From contig JACIVP010000001.1 in the NCBI GenBank assembly GCA_014361455.1, positions 124,001 to 188,000 on the forward strand: DNA of 64,000 nucleotides. Reading direction: 5' to 3'. Numbering within the stretch: position 1 is the first letter of the stretch; each line of letters starts with the position of its first letter. The stretch comes from Candidatus Methanosuratincola sp. (lineage in GTDB: Archaea > Thermoproteota > Methanomethylicia > Methanomethylicales > Methanomethylicaceae). Both the position numbers and the translations under genes were made by a program. The notes beneath the pieces are model-generated. The model saw only the letters and a program-made list of their open reading frames with translations. It did no database searches and was not told the DNA's origin. This document shows, piece by piece, positions 42,039 through 50,452 of this stretch.

Positions 42039-42533
42039 ATGCAGCTGAGGGAAGAGATCCAGCAAAAAGTGGCCTCCTCGGTCTCTGCAGCCGCCTCGCA
42101 CGCGCATGCCCTAGCCTCCGCACTCGGATCGCATGCAGATGCGGGTGCAAGTCCGCGCAGTGAGGCTGAGCCTGGCGCCGATGATACGCATGCAGGTCCG
42201 CAGGAAGTCCGGGGTGGCAGCTCCCAACCCTCTCCGAGGGCGGGAATTCGACCTGCCTACACGTCGGCGATCAGGTGCAGGCTAGAGATCCAGTATGCCC
42301 TCCTGCTTATCCAGAAGGGCCTCTCGGTCCAGACAGGGGTTGCGCATGCCCCCAAGGGGAGGACTGTCGAAAGGCTTGCCAGCGATCTCAGGGACGACCT
42401 GAATGGGGCGCTTTCGATGATCCAGTCAGGCTCATTCGAAGGCGCTGGTGCCATGCTGATGTCTTCCGACGCAAAAGTCGCCCAGATAATATCGAAGATC
42501 AGGGCTGAGATCAAGCGATCCCACAAAGGATGA
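42039..42533 (+). CDS. Unknown protein, cotranscribed with glmS
   Basis: 164 residues from ATG 42039, ten bases after the glmS stop. N-terminal third is Ala/Ser/His-rich low complexity (SAAASHAHALASALGSHADA). The C-terminal half is helical and looks folded: IRCRLEIQYALLLIQKGLS, then a Leu-rich helix VERLASDLRDDLNGALSMI, ending RAEIKRSHKG. I do not recognise a family. It ends 35 bp before the MITE copy B. Confidence 0.6.
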   Translation: MQLREEIQQKVASSVSAAASHAHALASALGSHADAGASPRSEAEPGADDTHAGPQEVRGGSSQPSPRAGIRPAYTSAIRCRLEIQYALLLIQKGLSVQTGVAHAPKGRTVERLASDLRDDLNGALSMIQSGSFEGAGAMLMSSDAKVAQIISKIRAEIKRSHKG

Positions 42534-42568
42534 TTTCACTGCGCTTCGGGATAAAATAAATAATAATA

Positions 42569-42662
42569 GAGGTTTTTGAATAACCTTCCCTTTCCGGCTT
42601 TCCACCATCAGAAGTGGCCAGATTTACCATTTCATTTTTTGGTTAAGTTTTTCGAAATCCTC
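42569..42662 (-). mobile_element. MITE-like repeat, copy B (94 bp, inverted)
   Basis: Reverse complement of copy A over its full length with at most a few differences, bounded by GAGGTTTTTGAATAACC and GGTTAAGTTTTTCGAAATCC. Flanking sequence is AATAATAATA on both sides, compatible with insertion into and duplication of a short A/T target. It lies between the unknown gene downstream of glmS and the 3' end of purA. Confidence 0.88.
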
Positions 42663-42736
42663 AATAATAATAAAAAATGGATAAAAAAACAATCATGGCC
42701 TGGCACAAAGCAAGCAAACCTAACAAACCCGGTCGC

Positions 42737-43766
42737 TCACCCGCGCCTGTCAACAACGTCATTCATCCCTGGCCCCGTCCCAATGATCGTCACTGGAACT
42801 CCCAAGTTCTGCTCGATCTCTCTGATGAACGATTTCGCCCTGTCCGGAAGGCTCTCGTATTTGTACGCTCCCCCGCACTCTGGGAATAGCGCGTCGAGCT
42901 TCGTCAGCGCTATCTGGGTCCCGCCGTTTATCCTTAGCGCCCTCTCCGCCAGCGCGTAGTTGAATGGGGCTGCCCTCCTCTTCCTGCCTGTCACTGTTGC
43001 GACCTCGAGCCAGCCCCTCTTGGCTGCCTCCTCCTCAGGGAGCTCCCCCTCAAGCGGGCCGCCCCCTACCCGTGTCACGTATGACTTGAAGACCACGATG
43101 ACGTCCTCGACGTCCTTCGGACCGACCCCGACCTCGCTGCAGACCGCAGACGCTGAGACGTCCCTACTTGTGACAAATGGCGGATCCCCGTGGAAGAGCG
43201 AGAGGTAGAGCCCCTGAGTCCCCTCGAGCAGCACCCTCCCCCCTGACTTTTCGCAGTCATGGACCTCCTTCTCCACATCGGTCAGGTACTGCCTGAGCTC
43301 CTCGAAGTCACGGGCGAGCCTCATCGTTCGGAGCACCCTGTCCACCATTGCAGCTCCGACCCCTGATCCGGTGGATCCGACCTTCTTCATCAGGAACTCG
43401 TCTTTCCTCTCCCTCTCAATGTGCTCTGGCAGTATTACGCCGCTCTTCAAGTCAACGCCCAGCCTGCCTTCCGCCCCCGTTATGACAATTTCCTTCCTCA
43501 GGGTCTCGATGCTGTACAGCGCCCCCGCTGCTATCAGGAGCCTTGTCTTCCTGTTTACATACGCGCAAGGCACAATCCTGAGCTTGATCTCCTTCCCGCC
43601 GTCGACGATCGTGTGCCCTGCGTTTATTGATCCGGTCCTGACCGCCAAGGCATAGTTGTCCCTGTATCCCATATAGGCGGCTATCTTACCTCTGGGGGGA
43701 TTCCCTGAAAGGGAACCCTTTCCCCTCGTCTCCGTAGAAGCCGCCAACGATCACAGTTACTGTCAT
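42737..43766 (-). CDS. purA: Adenylosuccinate synthetase, interrupted by a 28-nt intron
   Basis: Joins IMP to aspartate with GTP in AMP synthesis. Exon 1 is 43766-43720 (ATG start, GGTGG just upstream, TATA at 43796-43806); exon 2 is 43691-42737. The unspliced frame reads the conserved start VIVGGFYGDEGKG and then falls into a stop. Removing 43719-43692 gives GDEGKGKIAAYMGYRDN, the exact GTP P-loop. The 333-residue spliced product has SINAGHTIVDGG, STGSGVGAAMVDRV, LLEGTQGLYLS and a Lys/Asp GTP motif (TKLDAL), the usual archaeal length and order. Running upstream in the exon-2 frame gives only a P-loop-less protein. Confidence 0.92.
43692..43719 (-). other. Predicted bulge-helix-bulge intron in purA pre-mRNA (28 nt)
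   Basis: On the minus strand: central helix GGGG (43725-43722) with CCCC (43697-43694); 5' bulge AAA (43721-43719) and 3' bulge AGA (43693-43691); inner helix GGGTTCCC with GGGAATCC, 8 bp including one G-U; loop TTTCA. Cutting between the second and third base of each bulge, as the archaeal splicing endonuclease does, releases exactly 28 nt and restores codons GAG GGG AAA GGT AAG. The outer helix is weak. Confidence 0.85.
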
Positions 43767-43795
43767 TAAACCACCAGACGAATACAGGGCGGGTC

Positions 43796-43806
43796 CGTAT
43801 AAAAAG
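43796..43806 (-). promoter_or_regulatory. TATA box of purA
   Basis: CTTTTTATACG on the minus strand, about 30-40 bp before the exon 1 ATG at 43766; predicted transcription start near 43777, so the message includes the GGTGG ribosome-binding site and the intron. Confidence 0.5.
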
Positions 43807-43828
43807 ATTATATGTATCCTGCGAGTGG

Positions 43829-43905
43829 ATCGTCTATCTATCTATCTGCCTGCCTGTCAGCCCGCCAGCTTGCTTGCTAGCTTGCTTGCCGGTTGGCTTG
43901 CTGGG
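43829..43905 (+). repeat. Short tetranucleotide-rich tract
   Basis: TCTATCTATCTATCTGCCTG followed by GCCTGTCAGCC and then GCTTGCTTGCTAGCTTGCTTGC: degenerate tetranucleotide repeats in the gap before the cofE-like gene. No hairpin or motif of known function. Confidence 0.7.
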
Positions 43906-43978
43906 CAATCTGCGACGTCCGCTCCATAGGGGCTCGTTCGCTTTGCTTGCTTACTAAAGCTGGAGGGAGTTGTAAGGC

Positions 43979-44785
43979 TTGGAGGTCCACGGGATTAGGA
44001 CCAGGTTGGTGAAGCCGGGGGACGACCTCGTAGAGGTCGCGCTCGAGGGAGCAGGGTCCTCAGGGCTGCGGATAGTGGACAGGGACATACTCGCCTTCTC
44101 GGCCAAGGCGGTCGCGACTGCCATGAACCGGATCGTCCGCCTCTCAGAAGTAAGCCCTTCCCGGCTAGCCACGGACCTGAGCGCGAGGCACTCCATGGAT
44201 CCCGCCTTCGTAGAGGTCGTGATCCGGGAGGCTGACCAGATCCTTGGGGGGGTCGAGCACGCGATCTTGACGATCAAGCGGGGGATACTTGTAGCCAACG
44301 CCGGGGTGGATCAGTCGAACTCCCCGCCGGGCTCTGTCGCGCTTTGGCCTGAGGATCCGCAGGAGGCAGCCGAAGGGCTCAGGAGATCGTTCGCCAGGAG
44401 GGGGCTAGATGTGGGGATCCTCGTGATCGACAGCAGAACGCTACCCCTGAGGATGGGGAACAGTGGCGTCGCGATCGGGATCGCTGGCATCAAGGCTGTC
44501 GAAGACCTGAGGGGGAGGCCGGATCTCTATGGCAGGACGCTCCGGCTCAAGAGGTTCATGGTCGCGGACAACCTTGCCTCTGCGGCGCAGCTGGTGATGG
44601 GGGAGTCCAATGAGTCGAGGCCTGTGGCGCTAATCAGGGGCGCCCCAGTCACCTACGGGTCTGGGTACGACATCAGCGAGGCTTACATACCGCCCGAGGA
44701 GTGCCTCATAATGCACCTCCTAATCGGTCACGCGAGCGGATCCACCCAAGGGTGCGAAGAGGTAGAGCGCCCAGGATCCGCTTGA
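43979..44785 (+). CDS. CofE-like F420-0:gamma-glutamyl ligase family protein
   Basis: CofE adds gamma-linked glutamates to the deazaflavin cofactor F420. The 268 residues from TTG 43979 show KPGDDLVEVALEG, IVDRDILAFSAKAVATA, GILVANAGVDQSN, DVGILVIDSRTLPLRMGNS and AIGIAGIKAVEDLRG, the CofE metal- and nucleotide-binding blocks in order. CofE relatives outside methanogens may act on other substrates, and no cofC, cofD or cofG gene is in the window. The long leader carries the tetranucleotide tract. The C-terminus is a little variable (SGSTQGCEEVERPGSA). Confidence 0.85.
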   Translation: MEVHGIRTRLVKPGDDLVEVALEGAGSSGLRIVDRDILAFSAKAVATAMNRIVRLSEVSPSRLATDLSARHSMDPAFVEVVIREADQILGGVEHAILTIKRGILVANAGVDQSNSPPGSVALWPEDPQEAAEGLRRSFARRGLDVGILVIDSRTLPLRMGNSGVAIGIAGIKAVEDLRGRPDLYGRTLRLKRFMVADNLASAAQLVMGESNESRPVALIRGAPVTYGSGYDISEAYIPPEECLIMHLLIGHASGSTQGCEEVERPGSA

Positions 44786-44901
44786 ACCCGCAGACGCCAG
44801 TGCCATGCACACCTCTGCGATCAAAAATAATTTTTGGTTTTTGACAGAAGATCATCGGAGATCTAAAATGAACATACCAAAGCCTTAATATCCCATAAAA
44901 A

Positions 44902-44912
44902 TGCTTAAATTA
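44902..44912 (+). promoter_or_regulatory. TATA box of the Lrp-family gene
   Basis: GCTTAAATTAA is centred about 22 bp before the ATG at 44929, so the message is probably leaderless. Confidence 0.5.
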
Positions 44913-44928
44913 ATCCTAGGGATGCGCC

Positions 44929-45381
44929 ATGCCACAAGATCTTGACGCCCTTGACAGGCTCATAATAAAGACCCTCCAGTCCAATGCGCGGACCCCATTC
45001 TCGAAGATCGCGAAGGAGGCTGGTGTCAGCGAAGCCACTGTTTTCCTCAGGGTGAAGGGGCTACAGCAGAGCGGAGTGATAAAGGCCTTCAGGGCAGTTG
45101 TCGACCCCCAGAAGGTCGGCAAGAGCCTCTCCGCGTTCATCCTCATCAAGGCGGACCCGAAGAAATACAGCGAGGTTGCGAACCTGATAAAGGACCTTCC
45201 GGATGTTACCGAGGCATTCGACGTGACCGGTCCATACTACCTGATCTGCAGGGTCGACGTGCTGAACAAGGAGGCGCTCTCCGAGGTGATAGACAGGATG
45301 GGGAGGGTTGAGGGCGTCCTCAGCACGGAGACCGCTATCGTTCTCAAGGAGATAAAAGAGAATATGGGGCTGAACCTGTGA
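44929..45381 (+). CDS. Lrp/AsnC-family transcription regulator
   Basis: 150 residues: winged HTH (1-60) with LDALDRLIIKTLQSNARTPF and VSEATVFLRVKGLQQSGVI, then the ligand-binding RAM domain (about 68-145, LSAFILIKADPKKYSEV and VTGPYYLICRVDV). Such regulators bind amino acids and form octamers around DNA. Ligand and targets are unknown. The ATG sits at the predicted transcription start, so a leaderless message is likely. Confidence 0.93.
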   Translation: MPQDLDALDRLIIKTLQSNARTPFSKIAKEAGVSEATVFLRVKGLQQSGVIKAFRAVVDPQKVGKSLSAFILIKADPKKYSEVANLIKDLPDVTEAFDVTGPYYLICRVDVLNKEALSEVIDRMGRVEGVLSTETAIVLKEIKENMGLNL

Positions 45382-45528
45382 AGCCGTTCCCCAGAAATCC
45401 CCTGCTGTAAGCCTTCCCATATCCGCGGATCGGCATCCCCCTCTAGATCCGTCCTTCATTCCTTTCCATCCGTGCGTGCAGCCAACGCGTGCGTGCTTGC
45501 GTGGGATCCTGACGATCCCTCCGCCGTC

Positions 45529-45693
45529 CTACCTCTCTGGCCCCTGCAGCATGAACTCCTTTCCACACCTTGGGCACTTCGCGTAGCCGCACCTTCCGAA
45601 TGTCACCTCGTTGCAACCAGAGCACGCGAACGTCCTGGAGTACATCAGGCTGAACCTGCTTCCGCAGTTCGGACACACGAGGATCTCGCCCAT
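45529..45693 (-). CDS. Small two-zinc-ribbon protein divergent from hypB
   Basis: A 54-residue protein, mostly zinc ligands: VCPNCGSRFS, FACSGCNEV, CGYAKCPRCGKEF. That is two CxxC pairs in the first half and one CxxC plus an extra Cys in the second, enough for two zinc sites. It is divergent from the HypB-like gene, and one TATA element sits between them. Small zinc ribbons of this type often sit beside metal-handling genes in archaea; a role in nickel handling with HypB is possible but not shown. Confidence 0.72.
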   Translation of the reverse strand: MGEILVCPNCGSRFSLMYSRTFACSGCNEVTFGRCGYAKCPRCGKEFMLQGPER

Positions 45694-45731
45694 ACAATAC
45701 AGATCCTTGAATTGAAACTCGAAAGAAAGAT

Positions 45732-45739
45732 GTTATAAA
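45732..45739. promoter_or_regulatory. Shared TATA element between the zinc-ribbon gene and hypB
   Basis: GTTATAAA read on the plus strand fits a transcript starting near 45760 for hypB; the reverse TTTATAAC fits one starting near 45710 for the zinc-ribbon gene. The two genes therefore share one promoter region. Confidence 0.5.
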
Positions 45740-45770
45740 CTTGACTGTCGTATCTCTCTCGGTGAGAGAC

Positions 45771-46448
45771 TTGCCTAAGCCTCTGGTCATTAAGGCTGAT
45801 GATGACGAGGTTCTCGATGTCGAACTCGAGGAAGACTTCATAAAGGCAAATGAGAGGATGGCCGCGCTGAACCGGAAGACCTTCGACCGGGCCGGAGTCC
45901 GAGTCATAGACTTCATGGGGTCGATCGGATCTGGAAAGACCTCCATAATCGAAAGGCTCGTCGAGCGCCTAAAAGACAAGTACCGCATCGGGGTCATCGC
46001 TGGTGACACCGCTACAGATATAGACGCCGAGAGGGTTTCCAGGCATGGCGTGCCATCCATACAGATCAACACGGGGCGGGAGTGCCACCTCGACGCCCCC
46101 GTGGTGAGGAAGGCCGCCAAGAAGCTCATCCGAGAGGGCGTCAACCTCATCTTCATTGAAAATGTCGGGAACCTGATATGCCCTGCCGAGTTCCCGCTTG
46201 GCTCCCACCTTAGGGGCGTTGTCGTCAGCGTTACCGAGGGGGAGTACATGATCAAGAAGAAGGCCGACATCTTCAGGGCAGCGGAGGTCGCGGTGATCAA
46301 CAAGAAGGACATGTCCGAACCGATGGGGGTCGATGTGGGGTTGCTTGTCAGGGACGCCCTGGACGCGAACCCGAAGATCAGGGTTGTCGTAGCCAGTGCC
46401 CGGACTGGGGAAGGCATCGAGGATCTCATAAAAGCCCTCGGTCTTTGA
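45771..46448 (+). CDS. hypB: HypB-like nickel-insertion GTPase
   Basis: GTPase that helps load nickel into hydrogenase or a related enzyme. From TTG 45771 (GGTGA five bases upstream) the 225 residues have the P-loop MGSIGSGKTS (about 50-59), the metal-site region GRECHLDAPVV, the ENVGNLICPAEF motif that binds metal at the dimer interface, and NKKDMS as the guanine motif. No hydrogenase or other hyp gene is in the window. An in-frame TTG at 45741 is less likely. Confidence 0.88.
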   Translation: MPKPLVIKADDDEVLDVELEEDFIKANERMAALNRKTFDRAGVRVIDFMGSIGSGKTSIIERLVERLKDKYRIGVIAGDTATDIDAERVSRHGVPSIQINTGRECHLDAPVVRKAAKKLIREGVNLIFIENVGNLICPAEFPLGSHLRGVVVSVTEGEYMIKKKADIFRAAEVAVINKKDMSEPMGVDVGLLVRDALDANPKIRVVVASARTGEGIEDLIKALGL

Positions 46449-46485
46449 ACGGCATCTTTTTTAGTAAGGGATCGATCTATAGGCT

Positions 46486-46550
46486 GGCGGATGAAGTGAC
46501 GATGGTCTCTTGAGCAATCGCTGTGAGAGACTGATGGGCGAACTGACGCC
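46486..46550 (+). ncRNA. Candidate box C/D sRNA
   Basis: In the hypB-accC gap: closing stem GGCG (46486-46489) with CGCC (46547-46550), C-like box ATGAAGT (46491-46497), exactly 12 nt, D'-like TTGA (46510-46513), then a weak C' region GTGAGAG, about 13 nt, and D box CTGA (46543-46546) next to the stem. The layout and the 12-nt guide fit archaeal C/D RNAs; the boxes are imperfect. Targets unknown. Confidence 0.38.
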
Positions 46551-46655
46551 TCGAATCATGAGCCTTTGCGGGGTCAGTCCTAGGCAAGCAGATCCACATA
46601 AGAGATATATAGTGGGTTCTGATTTTTAGCGTGTCCTAATCGGGAGGAAAATGAC

Positions 46656-48245
46656 TTGTTGAAGAAGGTCCTTGTAGCTAACAGAGGAGAGATCGCCCTT
46701 CGTGTGATAAGGGCATGCAAGGAGATGGAAGTCAAGACCGTGGCGGTTTACTCCGACGCGGATGCAAATGCAAAGTTCGTGTATTACGCCGACGAGGCGG
46801 TGCCGATCGGGCCAGGTCCTGCTGCTCAGAGCTATCTCAAGATGGAGAAGATCATTGAGGTCGCAAAGCAGACAGGCGCTGAGGGCATCCACCCCGGATA
46901 TGGTTTCCTTGCACAGAACGCAAAGTTCGTGCGGATGTGCGAGGAGGCTGGCATAGAGTTCATCGGACCGAAGGCGAAGGCTCAGGAGCTCCTAGGCGAC
47001 AAGCTTGGTGCCAGGAGGAGCATGGAGAAGGCCGGAATCCCGATCGTCCCTGGTGCGCTGGATGCGATCCAGGACGACAAGGACGCCCTTGAGACCGCAG
47101 AGAGGGCTGGATACCCTGTGATGGTGAAACCCGCGGGAGGCGGCGGGGGTATCGGCATGCAGGTTTGCAGGTCCAAGGACGAGCTAATCGAGGCCGTCAA
47201 GAAGGCGCAGCGCCTTGCCGCGTCCGCATTCTCGAGGCCCGAGGTCTACATCGAGAAGTACATCGAGAGACCGAGGCACATCGAGATACAGATACTTGCG
47301 GACAAGAGAGGCGACTGCATCTACCTTGGTGAGAGGGAGTGCTCAATCCAGCGGAGGCACCAGAAGCTCATTGAGGAGGCGCCGTCCCCTGTGATGTACC
47401 TCGACCCAGACCTTAGGAGGAGGATGGGCGAGACTGCGGTCAGGGTCGCCAAGGTAGCAGGGTACGAGAACGCAGGCACCTGCGAGTTTCTCTACTCCGA
47501 CGCTACCCGGGAGTTCTACTTCCTTGAGGTCAACAGCCGGCTCCAGGTCGAGCACCCGGTAACCGAGCTCGTAACCGGTATAGACATCGTGAAGGAGCAA
47601 CTAAAGATAGCGTCAGGCGAGCCGCTCACATACGGCCAGGGCGACATCAATATAAATGGACACGCGATTGAGTGCCGCATCAACGCAGAGGACCCGATGA
47701 ACAACTTTGTACCGTCGATCGGTCTGATCACCAACTACATCGAACCGGGCGGTCCAGGCATCAGGGTTGACGGCGGAATATACGCAGGATACACGATACC
47801 CCCGTTCTACGACTCGCTGGCAGTCAAGCTACTGACCTGGGGCAGGGACAGGACGGAAGCAATCATGAGGATGCGCCGAGCCCTAGACGAGTTCGTGATA
47901 GAGGGCATCCAGACCGTGATCCCGTTCCACAAGGTCATGATGAGGGACGAGGAGTTCATAGCTGGGCACCTGCACACCGAGCTGATCACGGAAAGGAACA
48001 TACTCGACAAGGTCAAGCCGCAAGTCGATGCGGACAATGCCTGGAAGAAGAGCAAGGAGAATGTGCTGGCGAAGCTGGCAGCGAAGCCAGCCGAGGCCCC
48101 TGCTGCAGCGGCAGGATCACCGGTCACGGACAAGAAGACGGTCGCGCTTGCAGCCGCAATCGCCTCGTACATAAACAGCAAGCCACAGAGGCAGCCAGTA
48201 AGCAGCGGCTGGGTAATCTCTGGCAGGGTGAAGTCTGCCCGTTAA
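46656..48245 (+). CDS. Biotin carboxylase subunit of an acyl-CoA carboxylase
   Basis: Carboxylates biotin with ATP and bicarbonate. 529 residues: KKVLVANRGEIALRVIRAC at the start, the ATP-grasp Gly loop KPAGGGGGIGMQV (about 155-167), EKYIERPRHIEIQI, ERECSIQRRHQKLIEEAPSP, and FLEVNSRLQVEHPVTELVTG (catalytic Glu, Asn and Arg). A C-terminal Ala/Lys/Pro-rich tail (about 475-529) is variable. First gene of a cluster with BCCP, carboxyltransferase, CoA-transferase and BirA. Confidence 0.97.
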   Translation: MLKKVLVANRGEIALRVIRACKEMEVKTVAVYSDADANAKFVYYADEAVPIGPGPAAQSYLKMEKIIEVAKQTGAEGIHPGYGFLAQNAKFVRMCEEAGIEFIGPKAKAQELLGDKLGARRSMEKAGIPIVPGALDAIQDDKDALETAERAGYPVMVKPAGGGGGIGMQVCRSKDELIEAVKKAQRLAASAFSRPEVYIEKYIERPRHIEIQILADKRGDCIYLGERECSIQRRHQKLIEEAPSPVMYLDPDLRRRMGETAVRVAKVAGYENAGTCEFLYSDATREFYFLEVNSRLQVEHPVTELVTGIDIVKEQLKIASGEPLTYGQGDININGHAIECRINAEDPMNNFVPSIGLITNYIEPGGPGIRVDGGIYAGYTIPPFYDSLAVKLLTWGRDRTEAIMRMRRALDEFVIEGIQTVIPFHKVMMRDEEFIAGHLHTELITERNILDKVKPQVDADNAWKKSKENVLAKLAAKPAEAPAAAAGSPVTDKKTVALAAAIASYINSKPQRQPVSSGWVISGRVKSAR

Positions 48246-48261
48246 GGAAGGGGTGTCACAG

Positions 48262-48672
48262 ATGGCAAAGACTAGCAAGTTCCAGTTGAGCTTGGGGAAT
48301 GTGCACTACAGCGTGGACATAACAGAGCGCGCATACGGGCTCTACGATGTCAAGGTGAACGACGAGCTCTTCAAAATAAACATAGCTGACCTGTTATCCC
48401 CGTCCTTGCAGGCTGCAGGCACAGCTGGCGGGGCAGGAGGTGCAAGTGGCGCACCGGCGGCGGGCAACCTCTGCGCGGCGATGCCTGGCACCGTGATGAC
48501 GGTTAAGTGCAAGCCTGGCGACGAGGTCAAGCCGGGGGACGTTCTGTTGACCCTCGAGACGATGAAAATGGAGAACCCAATCAAATCTAATAGGGCAGGC
48601 AAGGTCAAGGAGATCAAGGTATCCCCGGGAAAGTTCGTGAACGTGGGCGAGACCTTGATAGTGTTTGAGTGA
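48262..48672 (+). CDS. Biotin carboxyl carrier protein
   Basis: 136 residues from ATG 48262. Residues 60-136 are a biotinyl domain with the target lysine in ETMKMEN, and APAAG/GAGG linkers before it. The N-terminal 50 residues are a small beta domain (FQLSLGNVHYSVDITE). The biotinylation site in front of KAG/VKEIKVSPG is complete. Separate BCCP is common in archaeal propionyl-CoA/acetyl-CoA carboxylases. An upstream GTG at 48253 is in frame. Confidence 0.96.
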   Translation: MAKTSKFQLSLGNVHYSVDITERAYGLYDVKVNDELFKINIADLLSPSLQAAGTAGGAGGASGAPAAGNLCAAMPGTVMTVKCKPGDEVKPGDVLLTLETMKMENPIKSNRAGKVKEIKVSPGKFVNVGETLIVFE

Positions 48673-48688
48673 TGGAGGGGAATTGTGA

Positions 48689-50263
48689 ATGGCATTCCAA
48701 ACTCTACCCGAGAAATTTAAGGAACTGACAGACCTGAAAGAGAAGAAGAAGCTTGGAGGCGGAAAGGAGGCAATTGACAAGCAGCATGCTGGAGGCAAGC
48801 TGACTGCTAGGGAACGCATCGAGAAGCTCCTCGACCCAGGCAGCTTTGTCGAGATCGATGAGTTCGTTGTCCACAGGTGCTTCGACTTCGGCATGGAGAA
48901 GAGGAAAGTGTTCGGCGATGGAGTCGTTACGGGATATGGTACAATCAATGGGAGGACTGTCTTCGTCTATGCGCAAGATTTCACTTTCATCGGCGGCTCG
49001 CTGGGTGAGATGCAGGAGAAGAAGATCACCAAGGTACAGGACATGGCCCTTAAGGCTGGCTGCCCGATAATCGCTCTGAACGACTCTGGCGGCGCGAGGA
49101 TCCAAGAAGGGGTGAATTCGCTCGCCGGCGGAGGGGACATCTTCTTCAGGAACGTCATGTCATCGGGCGTCATCCCGCAGATCACCGCGATCATGGGTCC
49201 CTGTGCAGGGATTGCAGTTTATTCTCCGGCGCTCGCAGACTTCATCTTTATGGTCAAGAAGACAAGCTACATGTTCATCACCGGACCCAAAGTAGTCAAG
49301 GCAGCCATTGGAGAGGACGTGACCTTCGAGCAGCTTGGAGGCGCAGAGGCTCACGCCAAGTTCAGCGGGAACATACACCTGGCATGCGAGAACGACGAGG
49401 ACTGCCTCAAGCAAATCAAAACGCTCCTGAGCTACCTGCCATCAAACAACATGGACGACGCGCCGATCATCGAGTGTGGCGACCCGCCAGACAGGATGGA
49501 CGAAGCCCTAAACGAGGTCGTTCCCGCGGACCCGAAGAAGCCCTATGATGTTCACGATGTGATTAACTATGTATTCGACAAGGGCTCGTTCTTTGAGCTT
49601 CAGCCGATGTATGCACCCAACGCAGTCATTGGGTTCGCAAGGCTCAACGGCAGGAGTGTAGGTGTGATCGCAGACCAACCGATGGTCTACGCAGGGTGCC
49701 TGGACATTGATTCCTCGGACAAGATAGCCAGGTTCATCAGAACATGCGATGCGTTCAATATCCCGCTGATTACTTTCGTCGACGTTCCGGGATACCTGCC
49801 TGGCACCAAGCAGGAGCACGGCGGCGTGATCAGGCACGGGGCCAAAGTCATCTATGCCTACTGCGAGGCAACCGTGCCAAAGCTAACAGTGATAATGCGC
49901 AAGAGCTACGGCGGAGGCTACATCGCGATGTGCAGCAGGCACCTCGGCGCCGACGTCGTCTTCGCGTGGCCGACTGCAGAGATAGCTGTGATGGGACCCG
50001 AGGGGGCAGTCGAGATCATCCACAGGAACGAACTCATGAAGGCGAAGAGTCCGGAAGAGGTCAAGGAGATAACGAATAGGCTGGCTGCGGAGTACAGGAA
50101 TAAGTTCGCGAACCCATACATTGCCGCAAACATGGGCTACGTCGACACTGTGATCCTCCCGAATGAGACCCGCCCGATGCTCATCAAGACGCTCGAGGCA
50201 CTCTCGACCAAGAGGGACCTGCAGGTAAGACCTCCGAAGAGGCACGGGAATATCCCGCTCTAA
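48689..50263 (+). CDS. Acyl-CoA carboxylase carboxyltransferase subunit
   Basis: Transfers CO2 from biotin to an acyl-CoA, most often acetyl-CoA or propionyl-CoA. 524 residues, two crotonase-fold halves: [19 protein letters not shown] (N-terminal signature), [12 protein letters not shown] and [17 protein letters not shown] (oxyanion loops), then in the second half [19 protein letters not shown] and [12 protein letters not shown]. Reverse action as a methylmalonyl-CoA decarboxylase is also possible. Ends in [10 protein letters not shown]-rich terminator follows immediately. Confidence 0.96.
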   Translation: MAFQTLPEKFKELTDLKEKKKLGGGKEAIDKQHAGGKLTARERIEKLLDPGSFVEIDEFVVHRCFDFGMEKRKVFGDGVVTGYGTINGRTVFVYAQDFTFIGGSLGEMQEKKITKVQDMALKAGCPIIALNDSGGARIQEGVNSLAGGGDIFFRNVMSSGVIPQITAIMGPCAGIAVYSPALADFIFMVKKTSYMFITGPKVVKAAIGEDVTFEQLGGAEAHAKFSGNIHLACENDEDCLKQIKTLLSYLPSNNMDDAPIIECGDPPDRMDEALNEVVPADPKKPYDVHDVINYVFDKGSFFELQPMYAPNAVIGFARLNGRSVGVIADQPMVYAGCLDIDSSDKIARFIRTCDAFNIPLITFVDVPGYLPGTKQEHGGVIRHGAKVIYAYCEATVPKLTVIMRKSYGGGYIAMCSRHLGADVVFAWPTAEIAVMGPEGAVEIIHRNELMKAKSPEEVKEITNRLAAEYRNKFANPYIAANMGYVDTVILPNETRPMLIKTLEALSTKRDLQVRPPKRHGNIPL

Positions 50264-50290
50264 TTTTTTTATTTTATTTTTTTGTCTTTT
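50264..50290 (+). terminator. T-rich terminator after the carboxyltransferase gene
   Basis: TTTTTTTATTTTATTTTTTT starts two bases after the stop, a typical archaeal oligo-T terminator. It makes the CoA-transferase gene downstream a likely separate unit. Confidence 0.55.
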
Positions 50291-50452
50291 CTGTTCTATT
50301 CGGAATATTGCCCTTTCATCCATCTACCTGTCGACACTGGTGTTGCGGTTTGGGCATACTCCTGCGTTGCATGTATAGCCTCTTCATGACCCTTGAATCC
50401 GCAATTTATATCTACTTGGTGCTGTCTCCATACAACAAAAGGAGGAACTATC

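Noticed and set aside
43692-43719. Explaining purA by a simple frameshift, or by starting translation downstream at TTG 43747
   Set aside because: A start after the P-loop would remove the catalytic GTP loop. A random insertion would not place a perfect bulge-helix-bulge whose cut sites restore both frame and motif.
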